Shown here piece by piece: positions 16,183 through 26,068 of a stretch of 64,000 nt of DNA. The position numbers were made by a program, and so were the translations under genes. Below the pieces are notes generated by a model. It had not been told where the DNA came from and searched no databases. It saw only the letters and a list, made by a program, of their open reading frames with translations. This stretch comes from Cellvibrionaceae bacterium (GTDB lineage: Bacteria; Pseudomonadota; Gammaproteobacteria; Pseudomonadales; Cellvibrionaceae). The stretch lies in the NCBI GenBank assembly GCA_021151825.1, contig JAGKWQ010000005.1:248001-312000 (forward strand), written 5' to 3'. The number at the start of each line of letters is the position of its first letter. Position 1 is the first letter of the stretch.

Positions 16183-16668
16183 ATGTTAGCGATGAATCCG
16201 TGCCCTTGTGGCTATCATGGCAGTGATGCCAATCGTTGTCGTTGTACGCCGGATCAGGTAAAACGTTATCGCAATAAAATTTCCGGACCACTTTTGGACC
16301 GCATTGATATGCACGTTCCCGTTCGGGCATTGCGGCAAGGCGAGCTACAAAGTAAAACCCTGGGCGATGGGACAGCAACCATTCGTGCACGCGTAGAACT
16401 CGCCCGCACGCGCCAGTTGCAACGTCAGGGCAAAGCAAACAACCAACTCAGCGCGCCCGAATTGGAACAGCATTGCGAACTAACAAACGGTGATAAAAAT
16501 TTACTCGAACAGGCAATTAATAAATTGGGATTATCAACACGTGCGTATCATCGGGTTTTAAAATTGGCGCGCACGCTGGCGGATATGAGTGACCGCGAAA
16601 CAGTAAATACAGTAGATATTACCGAAGCGCTAAGTTACCGGACGCTGGATCGCCAACCCGGAAATTAA
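16183..16668 (+). pseudogene. comM: comM/yifB 3' remnant (Mg-chelatase-like AAA+ helicase)
   Basis: The 161 residues match only the C-terminal third of ComM (about 500 residues in full), the hexameric AAA+ helicase that drives branch migration during natural transformation. The typical AMNPCPCGYHG segment comes right after the junction, followed by CRCTPDQVKRYRNKISGPLLDRIDMHV (sensor/arginine region) and a C-terminal ALSYRTLDR. The Walker A and B motifs and the N-terminal Lon-like domain are missing. The apparent ATG is part of the junction, not a real start. The 5' portion may lie beyond the left edge of the island, outside this window. As present it cannot be functional. Confidence 0.88.
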
Positions 16669-16681
16669 TAAGCAATACGCA

Positions 16682-18391
16682 TTAATTGAGCTGCTGGCGC
16701 GCCGCCGACTCTTGCAGCCAATTCATAATTTCAACATAGGATTTGGGCGCGGAAAAATAATGCCCCTGCATTAAATCGCAGCCCCTCTCCTTCAACCAAT
16801 CTTTTTGTTCTTTGGTTTCCACGCCTTCTGCCACAACCAATTTTCCAAGGTTGTGTGCGAGCGTAATCATCGCCGACACCAATCGTTTATCGGTGTGGCT
16901 GCGGTTTAATTCCTGCAAGAAATTCAAATCGATTTTTACCGTGCTAATCGGTAACCGCTGTAAATGTAAAAGCGATGAATTACCCGCACCAAAACTATCG
17001 AGTAAAAAATTGATCCCGAAAAATGATAGCGGACGCATACACAAGGAAACCAGTTCGATATTTTCAGCAAACACCGTTTCGGTGATTTCAAATTCAATAT
17101 CGCCCGGCTGGATATCGCTGTCTGAAAAAATGCGCGCAACTTCGTGCACCAGATTGTCATCTTTAAATTGGCGCACGGATAAATTAATGGCCATCATTAG
17201 TGGCCCATCCCAAAATGCCTGCAAATTTTTTACATCATTACAAGCCTGGCGAATGGCCCAATATCCAATCGCCGTTAGTATTCCGGTTTCTTCTGCAGTC
17301 GCGATAAAATCATCAGCATCCAATAATCCTACGCCCGGTTTGTCCCAGCGTAGTAACGCCTCAAGGGCAATGACTTTGCCTGTCGAAACTTCAACGCGCG
17401 GAATATAGTGCAATACAAATTGCTGTTTTTTTAGCGCTGCACGCAAATCGGATTCCAAACGCAATTGCCGACGCACATCCTGATTCATCATTTCAGTAAA
17501 GAAACGGTAATTACTATTATGATCTTGCTTGGCTTTATACATCGCCATGTCAGCATGTTTTAACAACGTATCCGCATCGCGCCCTGCTTGCGGATAAATA
17601 GCAATGCCGATACTGCAACCCACGACGACTTCATGCCCGTTAATATCCGCTGGCATTTCAATGGCGCGAATCACTTTTTCAGCAATATGCGCAACATCGG
17701 TATTGTTGGCAATTTTTTGTAATAGCAACGTGAATTCATCGCCACCCATGCGCGCGACAGAATCGCTGCGACGCAAACAGGCATTTAAACGCTCAGCGCA
17801 AATGCGAATGATTGCATCGCCAGCATCGTGGCCAAAATTATCGTTAACTTGTTTAAAACCATTGAGGTCGATAAACATTAACGTAAAACTGTTGTTATCG
17901 CGCTCGGCTAAATTGATAGCGTGCTCGAGGCGATCGCGAAATAAAATTCGATTGGGAACATCGGTGAGCGGATCATAGTGGGCAAGGCGCGAAAGATGTT
18001 GCTCGGTTTGCTTGCGCTCGATGGCATAGCGAATCGCGCGCTCCAATAGCAAGTGATCAATTTGACCTTTAATTAAATAGTCTGCGGCACCGGCACGAAT
18101 CGCTTCGCGGTCCACTTCGGTTTCCATTTCATCGGTCATCACCACGATCGGCGTCTGGCAGGCTTGCACGCGCGCAGCATTTAATAAATCACGCGCGCTG
18201 GCATTACCCCAATAATAATCGAGTAAGGCAACATCAAATTCTTGCGAAAGAATTTTATTGAGCGCCGACTCTAATTGATTGCACCACACCAATTCGTATT
18301 CGACGTGACGAATGTGGGACAAAATCTCGGCGATGAGCAAGTACTCACCTTGCTCACGGTCGATAAACAACACTTTTATCTTTTTGTCCAT
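16682..18391 (-). CDS. Response regulator with GGDEF and degenerate EAL domains
   Basis: A 569-residue three-domain protein: REC (about 5-125, with LLDYYWG carrying the phosphoacceptor Asp), GGDEF (about 135-300, intact RMGGDEF, so diguanylate cyclase activity is plausible) and EAL (about 315-560). The EAL domain keeps EALLRW, NLSVRQF, EITETVF and EGVET, but the usual DDFGTG metal-binding loop reads DSFGAG. The second metal-binding Asp is lost, so phosphodiesterase activity is doubtful. The net output is probably c-di-GMP synthesis or sensing. No partner histidine kinase is adjacent. It is convergent with the comM stub. Confidence 0.92.
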   Translation of the reverse strand: MDKKIKVLFIDREQGEYLLIAEILSHIRHVEYELVWCNQLESALNKILSQEFDVALLDYYWGNASARDLLNAARVQACQTPIVVMTDEMETEVDREAIRAGAADYLIKGQIDHLLLERAIRYAIERKQTEQHLSRLAHYDPLTDVPNRILFRDRLEHAINLAERDNNSFTLMFIDLNGFKQVNDNFGHDAGDAIIRICAERLNACLRRSDSVARMGGDEFTLLLQKIANNTDVAHIAEKVIRAIEMPADINGHEVVVGCSIGIAIYPQAGRDADTLLKHADMAMYKAKQDHNSNYRFFTEMMNQDVRRQLRLESDLRAALKKQQFVLHYIPRVEVSTGKVIALEALLRWDKPGVGLLDADDFIATAEETGILTAIGYWAIRQACNDVKNLQAFWDGPLMMAINLSVRQFKDDNLVHEVARIFSDSDIQPGDIEFEITETVFAENIELVSLCMRPLSFFGINFLLDSFGAGNSSLLHLQRLPISTVKIDLNFLQELNRSHTDKRLVSAMITLAHNLGKLVVAEGVETKEQKDWLKERGCDLMQGHYFSAPKSYVEIMNWLQESAARQQLN

Positions 18392-18626
18392 CGCTTACCG
18401 TCTCTTCCCGTCATCCAGCCGGAGCTGGTTTCAACACCCGGTTTTTAGCCCCTACCAATAATCATGGTAGCAGCCAGTTGCAGCAAACTATACGTTTCCT
18501 TATATAACAATTAACCGCTACAACCCCTCAATTTTCACTCTGTGGTTATAGCTGGTGAAATCGCGATTGCAAGGTCATCCCGGCTTGCTAGAATGCTCAC
18601 CCGACGACTCCCCAGGCAAATTCGCT

Positions 18627-20645
18627 GTGACCCAACTCAACCCCCGCCAGAAAGAAGCCGTGCTCTACATTGATGGCCCCTGCCTGGTGCTGGCAGGTGC
18701 CGGCAGTGGTAAAACCAGCGTAATTACCCGCAAGATCGCTTATTTAATCGAAAAATGTGACATACCGGCGCGCCACATCGCCGCCCTCACCTTTACCAAC
18801 AAAGCCGCCCGCGAAATGAAAGAGCGCGCCAGTAAACTGGTGAAAGGCAGTGCTTCCCGTGGGTTAACGGTTTCCACATTTCATAACCTTGGCTTGAATA
18901 TTATCCGCCGCGAGCACAAGGCACTCGGTTTCAAACCCGGCTTTTCCATCTTCGATTCTGAAGATGCTCGCTCACTGCTCAAAGAGCTGATGCTTAAAGA
19001 TGGCGATCTGGATAGCGACCACCTGGATCTTGTCCAGCACCAGATTTCCAACTGGAAAAATGATCTGGTTATCCCCGAGCGCGCCTTGAGTATGGCGCAA
19101 AGCCAGGGTGAACAAACCATCGCCATGATTTACTTGCGTTATAACCAGGCGTTGCGCGCCTATAACGCGGTGGACTTTGATGATCTGATCCTGATTCCAG
19201 TGGAATTGTTCCAGACCAATCCCGAAGTTCTCGCCCGCTGGCAGAAAAAAATCCGTTATTTGCTGGTGGATGAGTATCAAGATACCAACTCCAGCCAATA
19301 TTTATTGGTGCAGCTCATTGTTGGCAATCGCGGCGCATTAACGGTGGTAGGTGATGACGACCAATCCATTTACGCCTGGCGCGGTGCTCGCCCCGAAAAC
19401 ATGGGCTTGCTCAAGCAGGATTACCCGAGTTTGCGTGTGATTAAACTGGAACAGAATTACCGCTCAACCAGCCGCATCCTGCGTGTTGCCAACCATTTAA
19501 TCGCCAATAATCCCCACGAATATGACAAGGCGCTTTGGAGTGAAATGGGTTTGGGCGACCCTATCCGCGTTATCCGTTGCAAAAATGAAGAAGCGGAAGC
19601 CGAGCGCATCGCCACGGAAATTATTACCCAGCGCTTGCGCAAGCAATATAAATTCCGCGATTTCGCCGTGCTTTATCGCGGTAATCACCAGGCACGTTTG
19701 CTGGAGATGAAACTCCAGCATCATCAAATCCCGTACAAGATGAGCGGCGGTTCGTCGTTTTTCGCCAAGACTGAAATCAAAGATGTCATGGCCTATTTGC
19801 GCCTGATTGTAAACCCGGATGATGACAATGCGTTTTTGCGTGTGATCAATACGCCGCGCCGCCAGATCGGCACCAGCACCCTGGAAGCCTTGGGCAATTA
19901 TGCGAGCGAACGCAATATCAGCTTATTTGCTGCGCTGGATGAGGTTGGCCTACAAAGCCGTATTCCGGAAAAAAATCTGGAGCGAATCCAGCGTTTTGCA
20001 CATTGGGTTAAGCAGGTTGCACGCAATTGCACAGGCGAGAGCCCGGTGAATGCCATTCGTGAAATGCTCAACGACATTGATTATGAAGGCTGGCTACACC
20101 AGAACTCGAACACCCCCAAAGCGGCGGAAAAACGTATGGAGAATGTGTTTTATCTGGTGGAGTCGCTGCAAAAAACCCTCGATAAAACCGAGCTCGACGA
20201 TGAAGAACAAGACACACGCATGGAAGACGCCATCGCCAAACTGGTGTTGCGTGATTTGATGGAACGGCAGGAAGAAGAAGACACTGGCGATCAAGTACAA
20301 CTAATGACACTGCACGCGTCTAAAGGACTGGAATTTCCCCATGTATTTATGGTGGGTATGGAAGAGGATTTGCTGCCGCATCGCAACAGTATTGAAGATA
20401 ACAATATTGAAGAGGAGCGCCGCCTTACTTACGTGGGCATCACCCGTGCACAACGTACACTGTCAATGACCCTTGCAGGCAAGCGCAAACAATTCGGTGA
20501 AATGAGCGAAACCACACCCAGCCGCTTCCTGGATGAGTTACCACCGGAAGATGTAGAGCGGGAAGGCTTTGGTGAACAAAGCGAAGCAAAAAATCTCGCA
20601 AAAGGTGAAGAAACACTGTCAAGTTTGCTTAATTTATTTGATTAA
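18627..20645 (+). CDS. rep: ATP-dependent DNA helicase Rep
   Basis: A superfamily 1A 3'-5' helicase that helps replication forks pass protein roadblocks. The N-terminus LNPRQKEAVLYIDGPCLVLAGAGSGKT contains the Q-motif and Walker A, followed by LVDEYQDTN (motif II), VGDDDQSIYAWRGA (III) and TLHASKGLEFPHVF (V). GTG at 18627 is preferred: it gives 672 residues, nearly the length of E. coli Rep, and the family N-terminus starts there. An in-frame GTG at 18555 would add 24 residues with no domain. It is a housekeeping gene. Confidence 0.93.
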   Translation: MTQLNPRQKEAVLYIDGPCLVLAGAGSGKTSVITRKIAYLIEKCDIPARHIAALTFTNKAAREMKERASKLVKGSASRGLTVSTFHNLGLNIIRREHKALGFKPGFSIFDSEDARSLLKELMLKDGDLDSDHLDLVQHQISNWKNDLVIPERALSMAQSQGEQTIAMIYLRYNQALRAYNAVDFDDLILIPVELFQTNPEVLARWQKKIRYLLVDEYQDTNSSQYLLVQLIVGNRGALTVVGDDDQSIYAWRGARPENMGLLKQDYPSLRVIKLEQNYRSTSRILRVANHLIANNPHEYDKALWSEMGLGDPIRVIRCKNEEAEAERIATEIITQRLRKQYKFRDFAVLYRGNHQARLLEMKLQHHQIPYKMSGGSSFFAKTEIKDVMAYLRLIVNPDDDNAFLRVINTPRRQIGTSTLEALGNYASERNISLFAALDEVGLQSRIPEKNLERIQRFAHWVKQVARNCTGESPVNAIREMLNDIDYEGWLHQNSNTPKAAEKRMENVFYLVESLQKTLDKTELDDEEQDTRMEDAIAKLVLRDLMERQEEEDTGDQVQLMTLHASKGLEFPHVFMVGMEEDLLPHRNSIEDNNIEEERRLTYVGITRAQRTLSMTLAGKRKQFGEMSETTPSRFLDELPPEDVEREGFGEQSEAKNLAKGEETLSSLLNLFD

Positions 20646-21149
20646 CTCATACGAAGGCTATTTATTCGCACAATCTATTTTCCCTTCAAAAATCGCCACT
20701 ATAAATGTTGGCGTCACAAATAACCGATCGCGTTCGAGATTAGCACGCAGATCTTATTCGTTCGCGATTAACAATAAAAAAATTCTGGGACCTTGATGAG
20801 CACCGCGACGATCCTGCTCATCATTTGTTGCCAGGTTTTTGTTTTGTAACGAGAAAAAACGTACTGGAAAAATTCCTCTATTAGTACATCAACTCGCCAC
20901 CCAAATTTTCGTTCGAACATTTTTCCTCAGACGCACTCACTCAAATACTTCCCTATAGTCACTCCAGATTGCACACACGCCCTATCACCAAGGTGCAATC
21001 ACTCACCAGCAATATCGTTGGATTTCTTTTTTCATGGATCATCAACCTTGTGCGGGTGAATTTCACAATAACAATAATTTTTTCGTGTTTTTGCAGTACA
21101 CACAAACCTGATGTTTATCATAAATCTAACGACACATTAGAGGTTCTGT
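20646..21149. other. Intergenic region between rep and the glucanase gene
   Basis: About 504 bases without a supported gene. A 9-bp inverted repeat TGATGAGCA (20794-20802) / TGCTCATCA (20815-20823) with a 12-nt loop could be a weak terminator for rep, though no T-run follows. The right half is AT-rich and presumably carries the glucanase promoter; GAGG about 8 nt before ATG 21150 is its ribosome site. Confidence 0.4.
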
Positions 21150-23267
21150 ATGAAAATGTTTATACCATTACTCGCTCGTCTTTTTTCCAACTCGCGGAAA
21201 CTTGCAACCGGATTCATAATCCTGTCGCTGCTTTCCATTAGCACCAATCTACACGCACAATACCTGCGTACGCAGGGAACAAAAATAGTGGATCCATCTG
21301 GCGCCGAAATAAAATTGCGCGGCATTAACCTCGGCAACTGGCTGTTGTGGGAAGGCTATTTAATGATGGGTGATTTTAATTATCGTACGCACACCCAATT
21401 CTTGAACAGCCTTGCCGGTGCCTTTGGCGGCAATCTGAATCAAGCCAAAGAATTTGAACACCAGTGGCGATTAAATTATGTGACCGAACGAACTATCAGC
21501 GATCTGCAGTCTCTAGGTTTTAATTCGGTGCGAGTGCCTTTTCACTACAATATGTTTTGGCAAAACAATCAACTTAGTGATCACGGTTTTCAATATCTTG
21601 ATCGTTTGATTCAATTTTGCAAACCGCGCGGTATTTATATTTTATTGGATATGCACGCCGCCCCCGGCTATCAAAACCCTGGCGATCACAGCGACAATAT
21701 CGATTCCAACTCCAGCCAGCCGCGCAACTCGGTTAAATTCTGGGACGGCAACAACATCAACATTGCGCGTCAGGTATGGCGCCACATCGCAGCACGCTAT
21801 GTGAATGAACCAATCATTTGGGGTTACGATTTAATTAATGAACCAGTACTGCAAGCGGGCCGTGAAATGGAATTGATGCCGTCACTGATTCAATTGCGCA
21901 ATGCGATCCGCGAAGTCGACAATAATCACATCATTGTGGCTGAAGGCGGCTGGTGGGGCTCCGATTTCAGTGTACTTGACTGGACCAATGCCCAAACACG
22001 CAATGCAACCGGTGTGACGGCAAAATGGGATAACAATCTTGTGTATGAAACCCATCATTATGTATTTGGAAATACCAGCGCAATTAACGATTTAAACGGC
22101 CGCGTGGCACTCACCAATCGCCTGAATATTCCATTAATCCTGGGTGAATACGGCGAAGACAATAACAGCATTTTGCGTACCATGACCGATTGGGCCATCG
22201 CCAATATCGCCGGTTACTTTCCCTGGTCATTTAAAAAAATGTCTCACGATAAAACGCTCTGGACGGTGTTACCGAATGCGGCTTACAACTCAGTGAAAAA
22301 TTATATCCATAGCGGCGGCACGCCACCGGTAAATGCCTACAGTGGCATGATCAGTTTTGCGCAAAATAATATTGCCAATGGGGCCGCCGGTATTCAGTGG
22401 CACCAGGATTTTTACGATGCGATTAAAACACCACAGACGTGTTCAAGCGCCGGTTATCAACCCATTAGCGCTCGCATCGAAGCAGAAGGTTTTTGCAGCA
22501 TGCAAGACATCCAAACCGAAACCACAGCGGATATTGGCGGTGGCCAGAATGTGGGCTGGATTGAAGCGGGTGATTGGCTGGAGTACAACATCAACGTACC
22601 GACAGCAGGGAATTACACACTCACCTATCGCGTGGCCAGCACCGGCAATACCGGGCAACTGCAATTTATTGCGCCGACGGGTACATTGGCATCTACCAGC
22701 ATTCCCAACACTGGTGGCTGGCAAACCTGGAGCAGTGTTTCTGCCACCGTCAGCTTATCGGCCGGGCAACAAAAAATTCGCCTTTATGCCAGCGGTGCAG
22801 CATTTAACGTTAATTGGTTTCAGCTAAGCCCTACATCAACAGCCAGTTCATCGAGTTCGCAAAGCAGTTCATCTGCGCCGGCTTTTACGCGTTTGATTGA
22901 AGCGGAATCTTATTCGTCCATGAGCGGAGTACAACTGGAAGCGACGCAAGATCCGCAGGGCGGCAACCAGAATGTGGGCTGGATCGATACGGGCGACTGG
23001 ATGGCATATTCAAATATCAATTTCCCCACCAGCGGGACTTATCGTGTTGAATATCGCGTGGCCAGTGTGAGTGGTGCGCAGGTGTCGCTGGATTTGAATT
23101 TTGGCAATATCCAGCTCGGCGCACTAGCCATTCCGGCAACCGGCGGCTGGCAAAACTGGACTACGATTTCGCATTCGGTGTCAGTAACAGCGGGAACTTA
23201 TAGTGTGGGAGTTTTTGCACCGCAAGGTGGATGGAACGTTAACTGGGTGCGGATTACCAGTCTGTAA
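21150..23267 (+). CDS. Secreted GH5 beta-glucanase with two CBM6 modules
   Basis: A 705-residue exported glycoside hydrolase. A signal peptide ends near LHAQ (about residue 37). The GH5 catalytic domain (about 38-395) begins LRGINLGNWLLWEGY, a form common in exo-1,3-glucanase-like members. The acid/base is Glu231 (LINEP) and the nucleophile Glu333 (ILGEYGE). Two CBM6 modules follow (about 436-556 and 578-705), each with IEAE...NVGWI(E/D)(A/T)GDW, separated by a Ser-rich linker typical of Cellvibrio enzymes. The likely substrate is a beta-glucan (1,3, 1,4 or mixed linkage); the sequence does not settle which. A terminator follows at 23311. Confidence 0.93.
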   Translation: MKMFIPLLARLFSNSRKLATGFIILSLLSISTNLHAQYLRTQGTKIVDPSGAEIKLRGINLGNWLLWEGYLMMGDFNYRTHTQFLNSLAGAFGGNLNQAKEFEHQWRLNYVTERTISDLQSLGFNSVRVPFHYNMFWQNNQLSDHGFQYLDRLIQFCKPRGIYILLDMHAAPGYQNPGDHSDNIDSNSSQPRNSVKFWDGNNINIARQVWRHIAARYVNEPIIWGYDLINEPVLQAGREMELMPSLIQLRNAIREVDNNHIIVAEGGWWGSDFSVLDWTNAQTRNATGVTAKWDNNLVYETHHYVFGNTSAINDLNGRVALTNRLNIPLILGEYGEDNNSILRTMTDWAIANIAGYFPWSFKKMSHDKTLWTVLPNAAYNSVKNYIHSGGTPPVNAYSGMISFAQNNIANGAAGIQWHQDFYDAIKTPQTCSSAGYQPISARIEAEGFCSMQDIQTETTADIGGGQNVGWIEAGDWLEYNINVPTAGNYTLTYRVASTGNTGQLQFIAPTGTLASTSIPNTGGWQTWSSVSATVSLSAGQQKIRLYASGAAFNVNWFQLSPTSTASSSSSQSSSSAPAFTRLIEAESYSSMSGVQLEATQDPQGGNQNVGWIDTGDWMAYSNINFPTSGTYRVEYRVASVSGAQVSLDLNFGNIQLGALAIPATGGWQNWTTISHSVSVTAGTYSVGVFAPQGGWNVNWVRITSL

Positions 23268-23310
23268 TCGGGAAAAGCGTTTGGGTGTACTGCTTGGCTA
23301 TTGTCTTGAG

Positions 23311-23335
23311 AGCGGGTCTTTACGACCCGCTTTTT
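23311..23335 (+). terminator. Rho-independent terminator of the glucanase gene
   Basis: An 8-bp perfect stem AGCGGGTC / GACCCGCT with a 5-nt loop is followed directly by TTTTT on the + strand. The reverse strand lacks a T-run, so it acts for the glucanase gene only. Confidence 0.88.
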
Positions 23336-23351
23336 AATCATCGGGAAACGA

Positions 23352-23750
23352 TTATTTACTGCCGTTCAGCATGTAATCCACCGCACCTTTGATTTCATCA
23401 TCCGTACACGCCGCACACATGCCTTTCGGTGGCATAGAGTTGAAACCGCCTAATGCATGGGTATACAGCGTTTCTTTACCCTTGGCCACACGTGGAGCCC
23501 AGTCAGCAGCAGTGCCAAATTTTGGAGCGCCCATCAATCCTGCTGAATGGCAAGTTGTACAGAAACCACCGTAAACATCTTTACCAGACTTTGGACCCGC
23601 TGATGCCGCTGGCGCAGGCGCTGCAGCACAGGCTTCACCTGATAAACAGGTGCTGCCAACCGGGGCAGTGCGCGTTTTAACGTCATCTTCAGCAACGGCA
23701 GAACCGGCAACCAAACCGGCAACTAACAAAATTCCAAACAGCTTTTTCAT
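23352..23750 (-). CDS. Cytochrome c5-like monohaem protein
   Basis: A 132-residue periplasmic electron carrier. It starts at ATG 23750, which gives the signal peptide MKKLFGILLVAGLVAGSAVAE; the frame extends further upstream but without a signal-like sequence. After an Ala/Pro-rich spacer there is one haem-binding CTTCH and a distal Met candidate in NSMPPKGMC. The pair in GMCAACTDDE is typical of cytochrome c5, where it forms a disulphide, and an additional CLSGEAC pair lies near the mature N-terminus. An ATTATA motif in GCGCATTATAGCG near 23876 on the + strand marks a possible upstream promoter element. Confidence 0.9.
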   Translation of the reverse strand: MKKLFGILLVAGLVAGSAVAEDDVKTRTAPVGSTCLSGEACAAAPAPAASAGPKSGKDVYGGFCTTCHSAGLMGAPKFGTAADWAPRVAKGKETLYTHALGGFNSMPPKGMCAACTDDEIKGAVDYMLNGSK

Positions 23751-24010
23751 GGGGCTCACGGCGGTTTCCTCGAAGGTATTGTCGGGTGACAGAACATGCC
23801 TCGCAAACAAGCGTTCGTCGTACCCAGTTTATAAGTGCGTCAGGGATAAAATCCTGAGGCACATCAAATCGGCGCGCATTATAGCGGCAATAACCCTACA
23901 GGCGAAGTGCGTATTCACAGCTTTACAGCGCTTTGTCGCGATTTGACCCCTCGCCATCTGCTGTTATGCTTATCACTCGGTTTTATACCCAATTGGGACT
24001 TTCATCCGTT

Positions 24011-26059
24011 ATGGAATATAACAGCGTCACTTTTGTTGCCTATTTCAGTGCTGCCGTAGTGGCTATGCTGCTGACGGCTACGTATTTATTTCAGTTGGCC
24101 CGCAAGCAAAAAACCTGGATTTTTGCCGGCGCCGCCGCTATGCATACGTTGCAACTTGGCAGCATTTCGCTGTCCTTCTCCGATTATCCCATCCCACTGT
24201 ATTTGCTGATTATCTTTGAATATTTGCATTTTAACGCCTGGGTTTTTTGTATCGGCCTCAGTGTTAAACAAAACACCCGGCGCAAACAATTGCCAGCCAG
24301 CATGCAATTGTTATTTACCGGTGGCTGGCCTATCACCGCCCTGGCGATTGCAATGCTCTTTTTTCCCAATATGAACCAGGCGGGTTTATCGGTCTGGTTT
24401 GCATTGAGCTTAGCAGTGATCGCGCTGGTCAGCGTGGAGCAGTTGTATCGCTTTGCGGCCGAGAATGATCGCCAGATCAAATTATTGTGCATGAATCTGG
24501 CGGCGATTTTTCTCTACGACATTTATTTGTTCACCCACGCACTGATTTTTAAAGGGCTGGATCCGATGCTGTGGCAGTCGCGCGCCGCCGTGTCTATCGC
24601 CACTTGCCTGTTTATGGCATTAGGCGGCCTGCTGCTGTTACAACGAGCAGAACGCCCCGCCAACTTTAATCTTTCCCGCCCGATTGCCTTCTATACCACC
24701 TCGTTGGTAGGTGTCGGTATTTTGATCACAGTGTTGTCATTGGGTGGCTATTATGTACGCCTCTACGGCGGTAATTGGGGCACTGTTTTCTACAGCTTAT
24801 TGCTAGTGGGCGCGGTGTTGCTGATTGCAACCGTATTTGTTTCCAGTCGCATTCGAATGAGACTGTCAGTACTAATCAATAAGCATCTGTTCCGCTATAA
24901 ATACGATTATCGTAATGAATGGTTGCGCCTCATTAACTATCTCGCTCAACCGGCTGACGCCAGCGAGGTTAACCAACGAGCTTTTTTTGCGGTAGCTTCA
25001 ACAACACGAGCACCGAGCGGCGCCATCTGGTTACGTAAGCAAGGCTTCTATGAACCGGTATACCGCGCCAATTTGCCCAGCTTTGTAGATTTACAGGAAG
25101 AGCCGGTCGATAGTCCTTTCTGCCGCGCGTTTATCGAATCCGAATGGGTTTTTATTCCCGACAACGGCGACAATCAAGCACTCGGCCAACACAATGAACT
25201 GCTGCCAGTATGGACCCACAATATTCCCGATTTATGGTTATTGTTTCCACTAATCGTGGGGGAAGAACTGGTGGGCTTTATGGCACTGACCAAACCCGGT
25301 GGCGATGAAGCCCTGACATGGGAGGATCTGGACCTGCTAAAGACGATGGGGCGCCAGGTCGCCAGCTATCTCAAGCGCCATCAACAGGCAGAGCAATTAG
25401 TTGAAGGGCGGCAGTTTGACACCTACAACAAACTGGTCGCCTTTATCATTCACGACCTCAACAACCTGATTGCGCAGCAGGCACTGGTAGTACGCAACGC
25501 CGAGAAACACAAAGGCAACCCGGCGTTTATCGAAGATGCGATTAAGACCATCAGCAACTCTGTTGATCGTATGAATAACTTGCTGAAAAAGCTCCGCCGC
25601 GATGAATCAGATCTGGTCAAACGTTTATCAATTAATGACGTGGTAACCCAAGCGGTTCAGGAATGCCAGCAACGCAGTAGCCCCAAGCTAACAGCAGAGA
25701 TTGAAACCACCCAACGTACGATTAATGCTGACCAGGTACGGCTGGTTATGACCATCACCAACTTCATCAAAAATGCCCAGGAAGCCACACCAGACAACGG
25801 CCGTGTTCATGTTACACTGCGCGTCGAACATCATTGGGCCAAAATCATCATTGAAGATACTGGCTCGGGCATGGACTGGGATTTTATCCACAACCGATTA
25901 TTCAAACCCTTTGAAACTACCAAATCCGGTAAAGGTATGGGTATCGGCGTCTACCTTTCGCGCGAGTACATCAGCGAGTTAAGCGGCACCTTGAATGTTG
26001 CCAGCGAAGTAGGCGAAGGCACAACTATCATCATTACCCTGCCACTGAATAAGGATTAG
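24011..26059 (+). CDS. prsK: PrsK, XrtA/PEP-CTERM membrane histidine kinase
   Basis: A 682-residue sensor kinase. The N-terminal third is a bundle of about eight or nine hydrophobic segments, followed by a GAF-like region, then the kinase core: H-box FIIHDLNN, N-box ITNFIKNAQEA, and G-boxes EDTGSGMDWDFI and KSGKGMGIGVYL. This layout matches PrsK of the PEP-CTERM system. ATG 24011 is chosen because the first membrane segment begins just after it; the longer frame from a TTG at 23933 has no ribosome site. prsR follows after 9 nt, so the two form an operon and a two-component pair. The signal sensed is unknown. Confidence 0.9.
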   Translation: MEYNSVTFVAYFSAAVVAMLLTATYLFQLARKQKTWIFAGAAAMHTLQLGSISLSFSDYPIPLYLLIIFEYLHFNAWVFCIGLSVKQNTRRKQLPASMQLLFTGGWPITALAIAMLFFPNMNQAGLSVWFALSLAVIALVSVEQLYRFAAENDRQIKLLCMNLAAIFLYDIYLFTHALIFKGLDPMLWQSRAAVSIATCLFMALGGLLLLQRAERPANFNLSRPIAFYTTSLVGVGILITVLSLGGYYVRLYGGNWGTVFYSLLLVGAVLLIATVFVSSRIRMRLSVLINKHLFRYKYDYRNEWLRLINYLAQPADASEVNQRAFFAVASTTRAPSGAIWLRKQGFYEPVYRANLPSFVDLQEEPVDSPFCRAFIESEWVFIPDNGDNQALGQHNELLPVWTHNIPDLWLLFPLIVGEELVGFMALTKPGGDEALTWEDLDLLKTMGRQVASYLKRHQQAEQLVEGRQFDTYNKLVAFIIHDLNNLIAQQALVVRNAEKHKGNPAFIEDAIKTISNSVDRMNNLLKKLRRDESDLVKRLSINDVVTQAVQECQQRSSPKLTAEIETTQRTINADQVRLVMTITNFIKNAQEATPDNGRVHVTLRVEHHWAKIIIEDTGSGMDWDFIHNRLFKPFETTKSGKGMGIGVYLSREYISELSGTLNVASEVGEGTTIIITLPLNKD

Positions 26060-26068
26060 CGGGATCGC

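Noticed and set aside
22357..22827. A 156-codon frame inside the glucanase gene
   Set aside because: It is +1 to the CBM6-coding sequence, and its length comes from the repeat-like composition of that region.
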